Under the pieces are notes generated by a model, which was not told the origin of the DNA, made no database searches, and was given only the letters and a program-made list of their open reading frames with translations. Both the position numbers and the translations under genes were made by a program. A DNA stretch of 64,000 nucleotides from Hymenobacter ginkgonis (GTDB lineage Bacteria > Bacteroidota > Bacteroidia > Cytophagales > Hymenobacteraceae): positions 62,001-126,000 of the forward strand of contig NZ_WQKZ01000006.1 of NCBI RefSeq assembly GCF_009755225.1, in the 5' to 3' direction. Positions 1-11,015 of this stretch are shown here, piece by piece; positions within the stretch are counted from its first letter, which is position 1, and the number at the start of each line of letters is the position of its first letter.

Positions 1-2
1 GC

Positions 3-146
3 GAGTTCGACATGCTGATTGGCAGCGTAGCGGTAGCGCACGGCTTAACGCTGGTTACGCATAACACCCGTCATTTCTCCGATATGGTTGGTATCGTGTT
101 GGAAGATTGGGTGCAGGAATACGAAGAAGGGCAGCAGGCAAAGTAG
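3..146 (+). CDS. VapC-type PIN-domain toxin, C-terminal fragment (gene starts before the window)
   Basis: The 47 residues visible at the window edge read in the third frame and end at TAG. They hold the C-terminal signature of PIN ribonuclease toxins: an acidic D in FDMLIG, the HGLTLVTHNTRHF segment and a final LEDW. Known PIN toxins of toxin-antitoxin pairs cleave RNA through a cluster of acidic residues; the D near the start of this fragment would be one of them. The antitoxin, if present, lies upstream and out of view. The next gene is a broken DUF2971 gene 33 bases downstream. The family call is fairly secure; activity cannot be judged from the fragment. Confidence 0.72.
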   Translation, partial: EFDMLIGSVAVAHGLTLVTHNTRHFSDMVGIVLEDWVQEYEEGQQAK

Positions 147-179
147 CTCAAATATTGATAACTGCTTAACTCATTTAGA

Positions 180-1202
180 ATGCTAGTCTACAAGTACAGA
201 GGTGGCGCGTTTGACCGTGACCTTGCGTCTCTCAAACAAGATTACTTCTGGGCAGCGAATGTTGATAGTCTAAATGACCCTTGCGAAGCAACATTTAGCA
301 ATAGCCTAGCTACTGAGCTGAGTAGTATTAGTAAGCTCTTTAACGTTCGCATTGAAGAAATTGCAAATGAGTTTGAACGTGTGTTGAAGTCAGTAGATGA
401 GTTTACCAATCTCATAAATAAATTAGGCATTTTCTCTCTGTCTAAAAACTATGACCATCAGCTTTTGTGGGCTCATTATGCTGATTCGCACAGGGGATTC
501 TGCATAGAATATGATTTAGATATTATAAAAAAACAGCAACATTCTTTCGCAAGTCATTATACGATTGATATTGGTTACTCAGATTCTCCTGGTAGCATTG
601 GGTTAGACCAGATGTTGAGCTTAACTAGCAAAAAAGACAAAGGCCTTTCGTTCATTCAAGCAATGATTGGTACCAAATCTTTAAGTTGGAATTATGAAGA
701 AGAAGTAAGATTGATTACTGATAACTTCGGTAAGTAAACTTATGATTATCGGGCTGTTAAAGCAATATTCTTTGGCTTGCGAATGAGCGAAGAGCACAAA
801 GAAAGATTAATGGAAGAACTGCAAGGGCGTAATATTAAGTATTACCAAATGACAAAAAAGCTTCAATCATACGATTTGCAAGCTATTCCCATTGCAGATA
901 TATTCTCTGAAGCTCTGCCCTATTTATATAAAGTATCCCCTGTTCAAGAAGACGCTGTTCCTTCGGATGAAGTAGAAGGCAAGTGGAAAGATTATGCCCC
1001 CTACTTAAGTAAAGCAGTAGAGGTTCAAAGACGAGACCCTTATTGTTCAGAAGTATGCTATGCAGCTTTTAGCTATTATGATAGCAAGCCAAGTAATCCT
1101 GTCGTATACATCAATTATAAATACGCTCCTGATGGTTATATGAACAGAAGCTTCACTATCAATCAAATTGACGAATTGTATAACTCATTGACTGACCTAT
1201 AG
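180..1202 (+). pseudogene. DUF2971-family gene interrupted by an in-frame TAA
   Basis: Two open segments (180-737 and 777-1202) lie in the same frame and are separated by a single TAA at 735-737. Reading through the stop gives a continuous 340-residue protein, and the bases between the stop and the next ATG translate sensibly (TYDYRAVKAIFFGLR). The first part has the DUF2971 hallmarks: YKYR near residue 4, LNDPCE at 31-36, WAHYAD at 97-102, GFCIEYD at 106-112 and SWNYEEEVRLI at 169-179. DUF2971 has no settled biochemical function but is often found in defence or mobile neighbourhoods. The segment is much richer in A+T than clpB next door, which suggests acquisition by transfer. A nonsense mutation is the simplest reading; a sequencing error (TAA for TAC or TAT) is the main alternative. 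Confidence 0.75.
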
Positions 1203-1368
1203 CCCGTAAATTTCTTGCTTAGCCAATCTGTAATTTTGTCGTAAGTCATACGGTAGGATTCTAGCATTTTCAGTCAAAAAGTCCGATTCTCCACTTCTGC
1301 ACCTCGTTTGCTAGTACCCTCGTACAATCTTCCTAATCCGAAGCACCTACTGAGAACTAAGCAAAACA

Positions 1369-3978
<2,610 letters not shown>

Positions 3979-3991
3979 GTAAGTGCTTTTG

Positions 3992-4030
3992 AAAAAAGCC
4001 CCGCTAGCGAGCTGCTAGCGGGGCTTTTTT
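3992..4030 (+). terminator. Intrinsic terminator after clpB
   Basis: A perfect 17-bp stem (3992-4008 with 4014-4030) closes a 5-base loop. It is GC-rich in the middle and flanked by A6 and T6, so it can act in both directions. It lies 13 bases after the clpB stop and 88 bases from the stop of the convergent gene at 4118-5020. Confidence 0.92.
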
Positions 4031-4117
4031 GTAGGCTATTGCCACTAGGTGTGCTGCTTAGACGACTTATTTAAGCTCCGTGCAGCGTGCCCGGTTGCCC
4101 TTACGGCCAAGCGCGAT

Positions 4118-5020
4118 TTAATACTTATCATAATGGATTTTTCTGTAAGTCTCTGCGTCAAGAAGTTGCTTTTTGACCTTGTCTTTGGTATCTATATAGT
4201 AGAGGTGCTGGGCAGAATTCCAATCTCTTACTATAAAGTAGGCTTTCCATTTATCTGCCCCGCCTGCCAAGTCATCCATTCCTTTGTGTTGTTGGGCTGA
4301 CCACGTGGTAAGGCCACCATTGCTATTGGTGTAGCCCGTAGTGTATTTGCCAGTGTTGAAGCAAATATTTTTGGTGAACTCATCGGGTGTAATAAAGCCC
4401 TCATAAGGACCCGAATGCGTTACTTCAGTGATAGTAGCAACAAATTCACTCGTGCCTCGGTCGTAGATTTTGGCGGTGGTAAAGGCGTTATTGCCAACTC
4501 CGGAGCAGCCGTAGCCGACGAAGAATAAGTTGTCGCCCAGATGCGTGATATACGTCACCTCATCCGTATTGAATTGCCGGTCCTGTTTGCGATTGATAAG
4601 GTCGTAAGCAAAGCAGGTTGAATTCCTTAAATACATTCTTTTTGTAAATCGAATTACCAGTGTATTGCGCGGAAAATTATAGTTAGCAATTTTGCTGCCC
4701 GTCTGGATGAGCGCCTCCTCCTCTACTTGATAATCAGGGCCGGGAGTAGTAAGAATATCGCGCCGTTGGCCGTCTTCCAAATACTCAGCAGTCTTGCTGG
4801 TTTTATAGTCGGAACCCCGTCCTAGGTAGAGGGTAGTTTCCGGCTTTTTCTGGGAGGCGTTTGGCTTAGGGGTAGTTTTTAATTGGGGGGTAGGCCCGCC
4901 ATTAATAAGCACCTCACTGACCTTGTGCTGGGGGGCAGGTCGGTTGGGAGCTTGCGCCAGGGCGCGGGTGCAAAAAAAGCCCAGCAGAAGGGCAACCAAA
5001 AGGTGAGTAGCGGAGCACAT
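4118..5020 (-). CDS. Secreted protein of unknown function
   Basis: This 300-residue protein begins with a clear signal peptide (hydrophobic core LLVALLLGFF, likely cleavage after ALAQ at about 23). A Pro/Lys-rich linker follows (about 24-65), then a mixed alpha/beta region with no motif that I recognise. Late segments rich in Tyr, Trp and Asn (YTNSNGGLTTWSAQQ, WKAYFIVRDWN) suggest an extracytoplasmic beta-rich fold. It is convergent with clpB and shares that terminator region. Base composition is lower in GC than in the pectin genes. I cannot assign a function. Confidence 0.7.
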   Translation of the reverse strand: MCSATHLLVALLLGFFCTRALAQAPNRPAPQHKVSEVLINGGPTPQLKTTPKPNASQKKPETTLYLGRGSDYKTSKTAEYLEDGQRRDILTTPGPDYQVEEEALIQTGSKIANYNFPRNTLVIRFTKRMYLRNSTCFAYDLINRKQDRQFNTDEVTYITHLGDNLFFVGYGCSGVGNNAFTTAKIYDRGTSEFVATITEVTHSGPYEGFITPDEFTKNICFNTGKYTTGYTNSNGGLTTWSAQQHKGMDDLAGGADKWKAYFIVRDWNSAQHLYYIDTKDKVKKQLLDAETYRKIHYDKY

Positions 5021-5397
5021 CGCTAGTTTGGGGTAAAAGCGTGAAGGTGTGTTGGGTTAACGGATGAGGTTATGGTGAGCGAATGTAGGTGGAAAACTAT
5101 TTAAAGTAAAAAAAATGCAATAGAATCCTCTTGGTGCGTACCCAGCCACCCATAACTCGTGGCTAGCCATAGGGGCGTGCGCGTCCCTATGGCCACGCAG
5201 CGGCAAAGCGGAGGGCGGGGCTTGAGCGTACTTCTCCGAATACCCAAAACGGACGTGGTTTTAGCGCACTATAACTTATGCATAACCTTGCTGTGGCGGC
5301 TGTGCCTCCACTACCGACTAGCGACCAAGCAGGCCTGAGGGGATAGCCCCAGTCTTCCTGAAGAGCTACCAAGGCTATGGGTTACGAAGCTTTCGGA
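5021..5397. other. 377-bp intergenic stretch without a recognised gene
   Basis: The region lies between the start of the secreted protein (- strand) and the stop of the methyltransferase (- strand). It holds an AT-rich part near 5090-5125 that could carry the promoter of the upstream gene. It also holds a short inverted repeat, CCATAGGG at 5167-5174 with CCCTATGG at 5185-5192, and a small hairpin around 5288-5310. The only open frame (5187-5372, - strand) has no start context or composition that supports a protein. I found no RNA family that I could name. Confidence 0.5.
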
Positions 5398-6246
5398 TTA
5401 GCTTTTCACCGCCGAAAGCACCAGAGAGGCAAAAGGCAGCTGAATTTTCCCATCCACCACCTGCTGCTCCAATGCTGCAAACAAGGCCGCTTTGATAGCA
5501 GCGCGGGTGGCCTCATCAGCCTTGCTCAGGATGGCTACTACGGGCGCGGCGACTTCCAGCATATTCTGCCAGTATTCTTCTGGGGTAGCGAAGGTGAGCA
5601 GGCCCGTTACAGTTTTTTCCTCTACGTGCTGGAAGCCTGCATTTCGCAGCAGCCCGGCTAGCAGGCCAGGTTGGGCGCAGCGAAACATGCCGGGGGCCAG
5701 CGGCGCCGGGGTGGGTAGGGCCATTTGCGAGGCGATAGTGCCCATCATGGTGCTTATCCAGGGGTTTTGGGGTGGGCTAGCCCACACGCTGGTGGCGAGC
5801 CGGCCCCCGGGCTTCAGCACGCGGTACATCTCCTGCGCTGCCAGCTGCATATCGGGGAAAAACATGAAGCCCATACGGCAACTAATGGCGTCGAAGCGCT
5901 GGTCGGCGAAGGGCAACTCGCAGACATCGCCTGCCACCGCCTGGTAATTTGTGATGCCTTGCTGGGCCGCATTTTCCCTGGCCGTAGCCAGCATGCCTTC
6001 CGAGAGGTCGAGGCCTACTACGTGGCCCTGCGTGGCCAAGCGCGCAATGGTGAGGCCGGGCTCGCCGGTGCCGGTAGCCACATCCAGCACTTCCGCTGCC
6101 GGCTGAATGTGCAGCGACTCGATGATGGCGTTGCCCATTGGCCGCATGAAGTTCATGGCCCAGGTATCCCATTTTTTCCAGCCGGGCGAAAACGTGTCCC
6201 AGGTTTGCCGCTGCTGGTCGCGGATTTGAAGGAGGGTAGCTTCCAT
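5398..6246 (-). CDS. Class I SAM-dependent methyltransferase (UbiE/Methyltransf_11-like)
   Basis: The 282-residue protein has the class I methyltransferase signature. Motif I, EVLDVATGTGEPG, lies at about 55-68 for S-adenosylmethionine binding. Motif II follows with the acidic LDLS, then a GDVCELPF segment and the RVLKPGGRL post-motif, with a variable C-terminal half that would bind substrate. The family includes UbiE/MenG and many small-molecule methyltransferases; the substrate cannot be deduced. It is monocistronic, with a terminator-like hairpin for its upstream neighbour 120 bases away. No link to the sugar genes is apparent. Confidence 0.87.
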   Translation of the reverse strand: MEATLLQIRDQQRQTWDTFSPGWKKWDTWAMNFMRPMGNAIIESLHIQPAAEVLDVATGTGEPGLTIARLATQGHVVGLDLSEGMLATARENAAQQGITNYQAVAGDVCELPFADQRFDAISCRMGFMFFPDMQLAAQEMYRVLKPGGRLATSVWASPPQNPWISTMMGTIASQMALPTPAPLAPGMFRCAQPGLLAGLLRNAGFQHVEEKTVTGLLTFATPEEYWQNMLEVAAPVVAILSKADEATRAAIKAALFAALEQQVVDGKIQLPFASLVLSAVKS

Positions 6247-6368
6247 AAAAGGTAGTAATGAAAGAGGAAAACCTAAGTTGACGACCGTTCAGCGGAAACT
6301 GTTGCAATTGTAACCCAATATAAGTCAAGTGGTAAGCATCTAAATGCGCTGGGGCGTAGCAAAAAACA

Positions 6369-6401
6369 AAAGCCCCGCCAGCAACTTGCTGGCGGGGCTT
6401 T
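6369..6401 (-). terminator. Intrinsic terminator for the 6500-7471 gene
   Basis: A perfect 14-bp stem (6369-6382 with 6388-6401) with a 5-base loop, GC core, and A- and T-runs on the flanks. It lies about 100 bases downstream of the stop of the secreted protein encoded on the - strand. The stem sequence resembles the clpB terminator (GCCCCGC core). Confidence 0.8.
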
Positions 6402-6499
6402 CCGATGTTCTTGTAAAGACAAGCAGTTTCATTCAATGCGAGCAGCAACGAAGTAGCTTTCTCATGCCTCGCCCCGCCCTATCCTGTCCCAATGCTAGC

Positions 6500-7471
6500 T
6501 TACCGCTTGGCGCGTCTGGCTGCTTTGCGTTCCAGGCGCTCGCGGTAGGCGCGGCCCTGTGCCAGATGCTTAGGCTTGAGTTGGCGGCGAATAGCGGGCG
6601 ATAAAGGCTGGCCAGCCAAATACCCATTGCGCAGGATTTCGAATTTGGCATCGGTATAAGGCGCGTTATGCAGAAACATGTAGACTACCCCGCCCGCCAT
6701 TAGGGCTAGGCCAGCGGCTACCTGGCCCGCTCCAGGCTCGCTGTTCTGCGTTTGTATATAGGGCGAGGGGGAAGTGTTGGTATTGCTGGCGCCCGTCATC
6801 AGGCGCAAACCGGGCAAGGCCAAAATGAGGGGTAGCTGCCCACCAAAACGCTTCGCATTGAAAAATCCCTGCACGGCGTCCAGGGTATCTTGGCGGGCAT
6901 CGGCCAGCAGTTGCGCCGGGGTAGGGGCGGCGGGGTTGGCAGCCGAGGTAGTAGGGACGCTGCCGTAGGCCAGTAGGGGGTTCTCAGCCGATACGGTGGC
7001 GTGAATAGGCGCGAAATTGCCGTGCAGGCGCCGGGCTACGTTGGCGGGCAGGTGCCCGGTGGCCGCCAGCTCGCGCAGTACTTGCCGCTCGCGGCCCGGC
7101 CGAAACTGAATGCGCTTTTTTATGCCTAGCAGCATAAAGGCAGAGCCGGCTACTACGCCGGGCGTCCAGACACCCGCGCTGGTGGTTTGCTGCGCCGGCA
7201 ACGTAGAAGCCAGGATGCCAGCCGTGCCGAAGGCCAGCCAACCGGTACCCCCGCCGCGCCGGCTACGGAACAGTTCATGGATAGCGCGAGCCGTGTCGGC
7301 ACGAGTTAGCGCGGTTGAAAAATCGGACTTTAGAGCGCTGGGGGGATATTGGGCCGGTAGCGGCTGCGTAGATTGCAGTGCAGGCAGGCGCGCATCCGGG
7401 GCAGAATTTTGGGCTGCCGCCGAGCCAATACCAAGGCTTAGCATAATTGCCAGAAGTAATTGTTTTTGCAT
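6500..7471 (-). CDS. Secreted or membrane-associated protein of unknown function
   Basis: The 323-residue product starts with a typical signal peptide (LLLAIMLSLGIGSAAAQ). It contains two or three later glycine/alanine-rich hydrophobic stretches, around residues 75-115 and 245-260, which could be membrane segments. A very basic C-terminus (KPKHLAQGRAYRERLERKAARRAKR-like composition) follows. No catalytic motif is visible. It is divergent from the polysaccharide deacetylase gene at 7677. Function is unknown; an envelope protein is the most that can be said. Confidence 0.65.
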   Translation of the reverse strand: MQKQLLLAIMLSLGIGSAAAQNSAPDARLPALQSTQPLPAQYPPSALKSDFSTALTRADTARAIHELFRSRRGGGTGWLAFGTAGILASTLPAQQTTSAGVWTPGVVAGSAFMLLGIKKRIQFRPGRERQVLRELAATGHLPANVARRLHGNFAPIHATVSAENPLLAYGSVPTTSAANPAAPTPAQLLADARQDTLDAVQGFFNAKRFGGQLPLILALPGLRLMTGASNTNTSPSPYIQTQNSEPGAGQVAAGLALMAGGVVYMFLHNAPYTDAKFEILRNGYLAGQPLSPAIRRQLKPKHLAQGRAYRERLERKAARRAKR

Positions 7472-7676
7472 AAATAAAGGATAGGGTCAAAAAACGGCAC
7501 CAAGATAACGCCTATAATAGGATTATGTGCTGCTGTGCGCTAGGCCGCCAGTAGGCGCACGGCGGCGCCCCACTGGCACCCAAGCCGTGCGCTTACCGAA
7601 GAGTACAGGAAGGTTTGGCTTGAATGCCACTGGTTCTTGCGGGCCTACTGCCACTAGCGGGGGGTAGGGCCGCGCC

Positions 7677-8453
7677 ATGAACGTACTCGGATTTCTGTTG
7701 CTTCTGCTGAGCTGGGCTGCTGGGCCGGGGCGAGCTGCGGCGCGGCCCCGGCCCGTGCCCGACCGCCTGGTGGTGCTCACCTTCGACGATGCCGCCCTAA
7801 GCCACGCCACCTACGTGGCCCCGCTGCTGAAGAAGTACGGCTTCGGCGCCACGTTTTTCGTGTGCGAATTTCGCGAGCCGCCTTTTGCTGATAAAAGCAA
7901 GTACATGAGCTGGGCGCAAATTGGGGAGCTGCACCGGCTGGGCTTCGAGGTGGGCAGCCACACGCTCACGCACCGCCACGTAAATAAATTGAGTGAGAGC
8001 GAGCTAGCGGCCGAACTAGATTCGGTAGAAAGCCGGTGCCGGGCCCAGCGTATCCCGCGGCCCGTCACGTTTGCCTACCCCGGCTACGACACCGCACCCC
8101 GCGCGCTGCCCGTGCTGGCGGGCAAAGGCTACCGCTTGGCCCGCGCCGGCGGCGACCGCCCCTACGACCCCGCCACCGACAACCCCCTGCTCATTCCCAG
8201 CTTCACCACCCTAGCCACCAACCGCCAGCAAATCCTCGATGCGCTGGCCTTGGCCAAGGATGGGCGCATCGTGGTGCTCACCATTCACGGGGTGCCCGAC
8301 TACGCCCACGACTGGGTTACTACCCCGCCCGCCTTGTTTGAAGAATACCTGCGCTACCTGCACGAGCACCGTTATCACGTGGTCGCCCTGCGCGATGTGG
8401 CGCGCTACGTGGCGGTGAAGCAACCCCAGCCTGCCCTTCCAGCCCCGCAGTAG
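7677..8453 (+). CDS. Polysaccharide deacetylase-family protein (NodB fold, CE4-like)
   Basis: The 258-residue protein has an N-terminal signal peptide and the five NodB-homology blocks in recognisable form: TFDD at 35-38 (catalytic base and metal Asp), GSHTLTH at 93-99 (the two metal His), FAYPGY at 132-137 and LTIHGVPD at 201-208. Known CE4 enzymes remove N- or O-acetyl groups from polysaccharides with a metal ion. It is the first + strand gene of the pectin block and precedes the PL22 gene by 38 bases. That suggests deacetylation of a pectic or oligosaccharide substrate, but a cell-wall role is equally possible. The ATG at 7677 is preferred because it directly precedes the hydrophobic core. 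Confidence 0.85.
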   Translation: MNVLGFLLLLLSWAAGPGRAAARPRPVPDRLVVLTFDDAALSHATYVAPLLKKYGFGATFFVCEFREPPFADKSKYMSWAQIGELHRLGFEVGSHTLTHRHVNKLSESELAAELDSVESRCRAQRIPRPVTFAYPGYDTAPRALPVLAGKGYRLARAGGDRPYDPATDNPLLIPSFTTLATNRQQILDALALAKDGRIVVLTIHGVPDYAHDWVTTPPALFEEYLRYLHEHRYHVVALRDVARYVAVKQPQPALPAPQ

Positions 8454-8491
8454 CGGCGGCTTTTTCTATTCCCACCCATCCCGTTGCTCGT

Positions 8492-9715
8492 ATGAAAACC
8501 TACCTGGCTGCCGCGCTTTTGGGCGCCGCGGCGCTACTAGCCGGGCCGCGCGCGCAAGCGCAGGCCCGCCTCGAAACCGGCGGCCAAAAGCCCATGCCCG
8601 CCCCCGATTGGATTGACCAAGCCACTGGCCACCAGGTTCGGCGCCTTACCCCTCTCGATGGAGGCAATGCCAGCTTTTACTTCCATAACAACCCATTTCT
8701 GAAAATCGCTAGCGGCGATGAAATGGTGATTTACCACACCGACGAGCAGGGCCAGCAGCTGCGCCTGCTGAACCTGGCTACCCGGCGCGTGACGCCCCTC
8801 AGCGAGTACTACAAAAAAGTGAGCGGCGAAATTGTGGATGCTCGTCGCCACGATGTGTATTACCAGGCGGGCAGCGTGGTATATGCCACCAATGCCGATA
8901 CCCACAAAACGCGCAAAATCTACACGTTTCCGGCTGATTTCCCGGGCAGTATCTCGACCCTGAACGCCGATGGAACGCTGCTGGCCGGCTCGTTGGGCGG
9001 GGCCGAGGCACGCGATATTTTGAAGAAATACCCGGCCAAAAGCGACTTCTTCAACCGCATTTACGATGCCAAGGTGCAGCACATCTTGTTCACCATCAAT
9101 ACCAAGACGGGCAAGCGCGAGGAAATTTACCAAGAGAATACCTGGCTGGGGCACGTGCAATTCTCGCCCACTGACCCCGACTTGCTCATGTATTGCCACG
9201 AAGGGCCCTGGGGCAAGGTGGACCGCATCTGGCACATCAGTATTAAAACGCACGCTACCAAGCTGATGCACCAGCGCACGGTAGACGGCGAAATCGCGGG
9301 CCACGAGTTTTTCAGCCCCGATGGCCAAACGATTTGGTTTGACTTGCAGCAGCCGCGCAGCGTCACGTTTTACCTGGCTGGCGCGCCCGTGGCGGGCGGC
9401 CCCGAAAAGCGCTACCAGTTGCAGCGCAACGAGTGGTCGATTCACTACAACATCTCGCCCGACCAGACGCTCTTTGCCGGCGATGGCGGCGACCCCGGCC
9501 AGGTGGCCAAGGCCCCGGACGGCGAGTGGATTTACTTGTTCCGGCCCGCTGGCGACCAGTTTCGGGCCGAACGCTTAGTAAGCATGGCTCACCACGGCTA
9601 CAAGCTGGAGCCTAATGTGCACTTCTCGCCCGATGGCAAGTGGGTGATTTTCCGGGCCAATTTTGAGGGCAAAGAGCAAGTGTACGCGGTCGAAATAGCC
9701 AAAGCAGCTTCTTAA
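8492..9715 (+). CDS. Oligogalacturonate lyase, PL22-like beta-propeller
   Basis: This 407-residue exported protein (signal peptide ending ARAQAQ) is built of WD/PD40-like blades. It carries motifs typical of the PL22 family: HNNPF near 65, GHVQFSPTDPD near 218, CHEGPW at about 235, HEFFSPDG near 267 and an HH-x8-H-FSPDG stretch near 367-385 that would hold metal-binding His. Known PL22 enzymes cleave short unsaturated oligogalacturonides to 5-keto-4-deoxyuronate by Mn2+-dependent beta-elimination. The gene lies between the deacetylase and GH105 genes and is 3 bases from the latter, so they should be co-transcribed. The export signal predicts periplasmic rather than cytoplasmic action. Confidence 0.85.
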   Translation: MKTYLAAALLGAAALLAGPRAQAQARLETGGQKPMPAPDWIDQATGHQVRRLTPLDGGNASFYFHNNPFLKIASGDEMVIYHTDEQGQQLRLLNLATRRVTPLSEYYKKVSGEIVDARRHDVYYQAGSVVYATNADTHKTRKIYTFPADFPGSISTLNADGTLLAGSLGGAEARDILKKYPAKSDFFNRIYDAKVQHILFTINTKTGKREEIYQENTWLGHVQFSPTDPDLLMYCHEGPWGKVDRIWHISIKTHATKLMHQRTVDGEIAGHEFFSPDGQTIWFDLQQPRSVTFYLAGAPVAGGPEKRYQLQRNEWSIHYNISPDQTLFAGDGGDPGQVAKAPDGEWIYLFRPAGDQFRAERLVSMAHHGYKLEPNVHFSPDGKWVIFRANFEGKEQVYAVEIAKAAS

Positions 9716-9718
9716 CTA

Positions 9719-10867
9719 ATGATGATACCAACGAGTAAAAAATTGGCCTGCTGGCTAGCCATGGGGGTAGGGCTGCTCCTAAGTGTTCCTTCTGCCGAGG
9801 CCCAGCAATTGCCCAAGCCCAAGCAGGTGCTTAAAAAAATGACGCTGGCCAACGCCTACTTCATGAAGCAATGGCCCGACCCGGGCAAGGAAATCGTGAC
9901 CAATAAGGCGCGCCCCAGCCACATCTGGACGCGCGGCGTGTATTACGAGGGCCTGATGGCGCTCTACGGCCTCGACAAGCGCAAGGCCTACTACGACTAC
10001 GCTGTAGACTGGGGCCAGCAGCACCAGTGGGGCCTGCGCAACGGCGCCACCGGCCGCAACGCCGACGACCAGTGTGCCGGCCAGACCTACCTCGATTTGT
10101 ACCAAATCGACCCACAGCCCGAGCGCATTCGCGAGCTAAAAGCCGCCATCGACAACACCGTGCACAGCCCCAAAATCGACGATTGGTGGTGGATTGATGC
10201 GCTGCAAATGGCGATGCCCGTGTACGCCAAGCTCGGCGTAATGACCAAAGACACCGCCTACACCGAGAAAATGTACCGCATGTACACCTTCTCGAAAACG
10301 CAGCACGGCGGCCACGGCCTCTACAATGCGCAGGACAGCCTGTGGTGGCGCGACAAGGACTTTGTGCCGCCCTACCAGGAGCCCAACGGCCAGGACTGCT
10401 ACTGGAGCCGCGGCAACGGCTGGGTGGTGGCGGCGCTGGTGCGCGTGCTCGACATCTTGCCCAAAGACGCTCCCCACCGCGCCGAATACGAGCAAACGTA
10501 CCTGGCCATGATGCGCGCCCTACCCCGCCTCCAGCGCCCCGACGGCTACTGGAACGTGAGCCTACACGACCCTACCCACTTTGGCGGTAAGGAGCTGAGC
10601 GGCACGGCATTATTCACCTACGGCATGGCTTGGGGCGTGCGCCAGGGCTTGCTCGACAAGGCCAAATACCAGCCCATTATCGCTAAAGCCTGGAACGCCA
10701 TGGCCACCGAGTGCGTGCATCCCGATGGCTTCCTGGGCTACGTGCAGGGCACCGGCAAAGAGCCCAAAGACGGCCAGCCAGTGAGCTACACCAGCAAGCC
10801 CGACTTCCAGGACTACGGCCTGGGCTGCTTCCTGCTGGCCGGCAGCGAAGTGTATAAGTTAAGGTAA
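9719..10867 (+). CDS. Unsaturated rhamnogalacturonyl/galacturonyl hydrolase, GH105
   Basis: The 382-residue protein has a signal peptide (cleavage near PSAEAQ) and an (alpha/alpha)6-barrel pattern of GH105: GRNADDQ near 112-118, DWWWIDALQMAMP near 153-165, YWSRGNGW near 225 and a C-terminal YGLGCFLLAG. Known GH105 enzymes (YteR, YesR) hydrate the 4,5-unsaturated uronic acid left by PL9, PL11 or PL22 lyases, with conserved Asp residues; the DD of the first motif and the D of WID are the candidates. It follows PL22 by 3 bases. Its product stream feeds both uronate metabolism and the rhamnose pathway of this window. Confidence 0.93.
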   Translation: MMIPTSKKLACWLAMGVGLLLSVPSAEAQQLPKPKQVLKKMTLANAYFMKQWPDPGKEIVTNKARPSHIWTRGVYYEGLMALYGLDKRKAYYDYAVDWGQQHQWGLRNGATGRNADDQCAGQTYLDLYQIDPQPERIRELKAAIDNTVHSPKIDDWWWIDALQMAMPVYAKLGVMTKDTAYTEKMYRMYTFSKTQHGGHGLYNAQDSLWWRDKDFVPPYQEPNGQDCYWSRGNGWVVAALVRVLDILPKDAPHRAEYEQTYLAMMRALPRLQRPDGYWNVSLHDPTHFGGKELSGTALFTYGMAWGVRQGLLDKAKYQPIIAKAWNAMATECVHPDGFLGYVQGTGKEPKDGQPVSYTSKPDFQDYGLGCFLLAGSEVYKLR

Positions 10868-10901
10868 AACAGCGTACTAGCGCATGGCGCAACTACCAGA
10901 A

Positions 10902-10998
10902 CGTCATGCTGAGAAGCGAAGCAGCTTGGTCGCTGCAGCCGCCCCGGTCAACGAGGCAAACAACGCAATAGAAATGCTTCCCTTCGCTCAGCATGACG
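10902..10998. repeat. Family A palindromic intergenic repeat, copy 1 (imperfect)
   Basis: Arms beginning CGTCATGCTGAG and ending CTCAGCATGACG enclose a spacer. The internal part of the arms is imperfect, so this copy seems decayed. It shares its core with the copies near 20.1, 26.9, 32.7, 36.8 and 49.7 kb. Confidence 0.8.
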
Positions 10999-11015
10999 AG
11001 CAAATTTAAAAATTT

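Noticed and set aside
4049..4300. 83-residue + strand frame at the 3' end of the secreted protein gene
   Set aside because: Mostly antisense to the 4118-5020 gene and begins directly after the clpB terminator without promoter-like sequence.
5725..6255. 176-residue + strand frame opposite the methyltransferase
   Set aside because: The - strand frame has SAM-binding motifs; this one has none.
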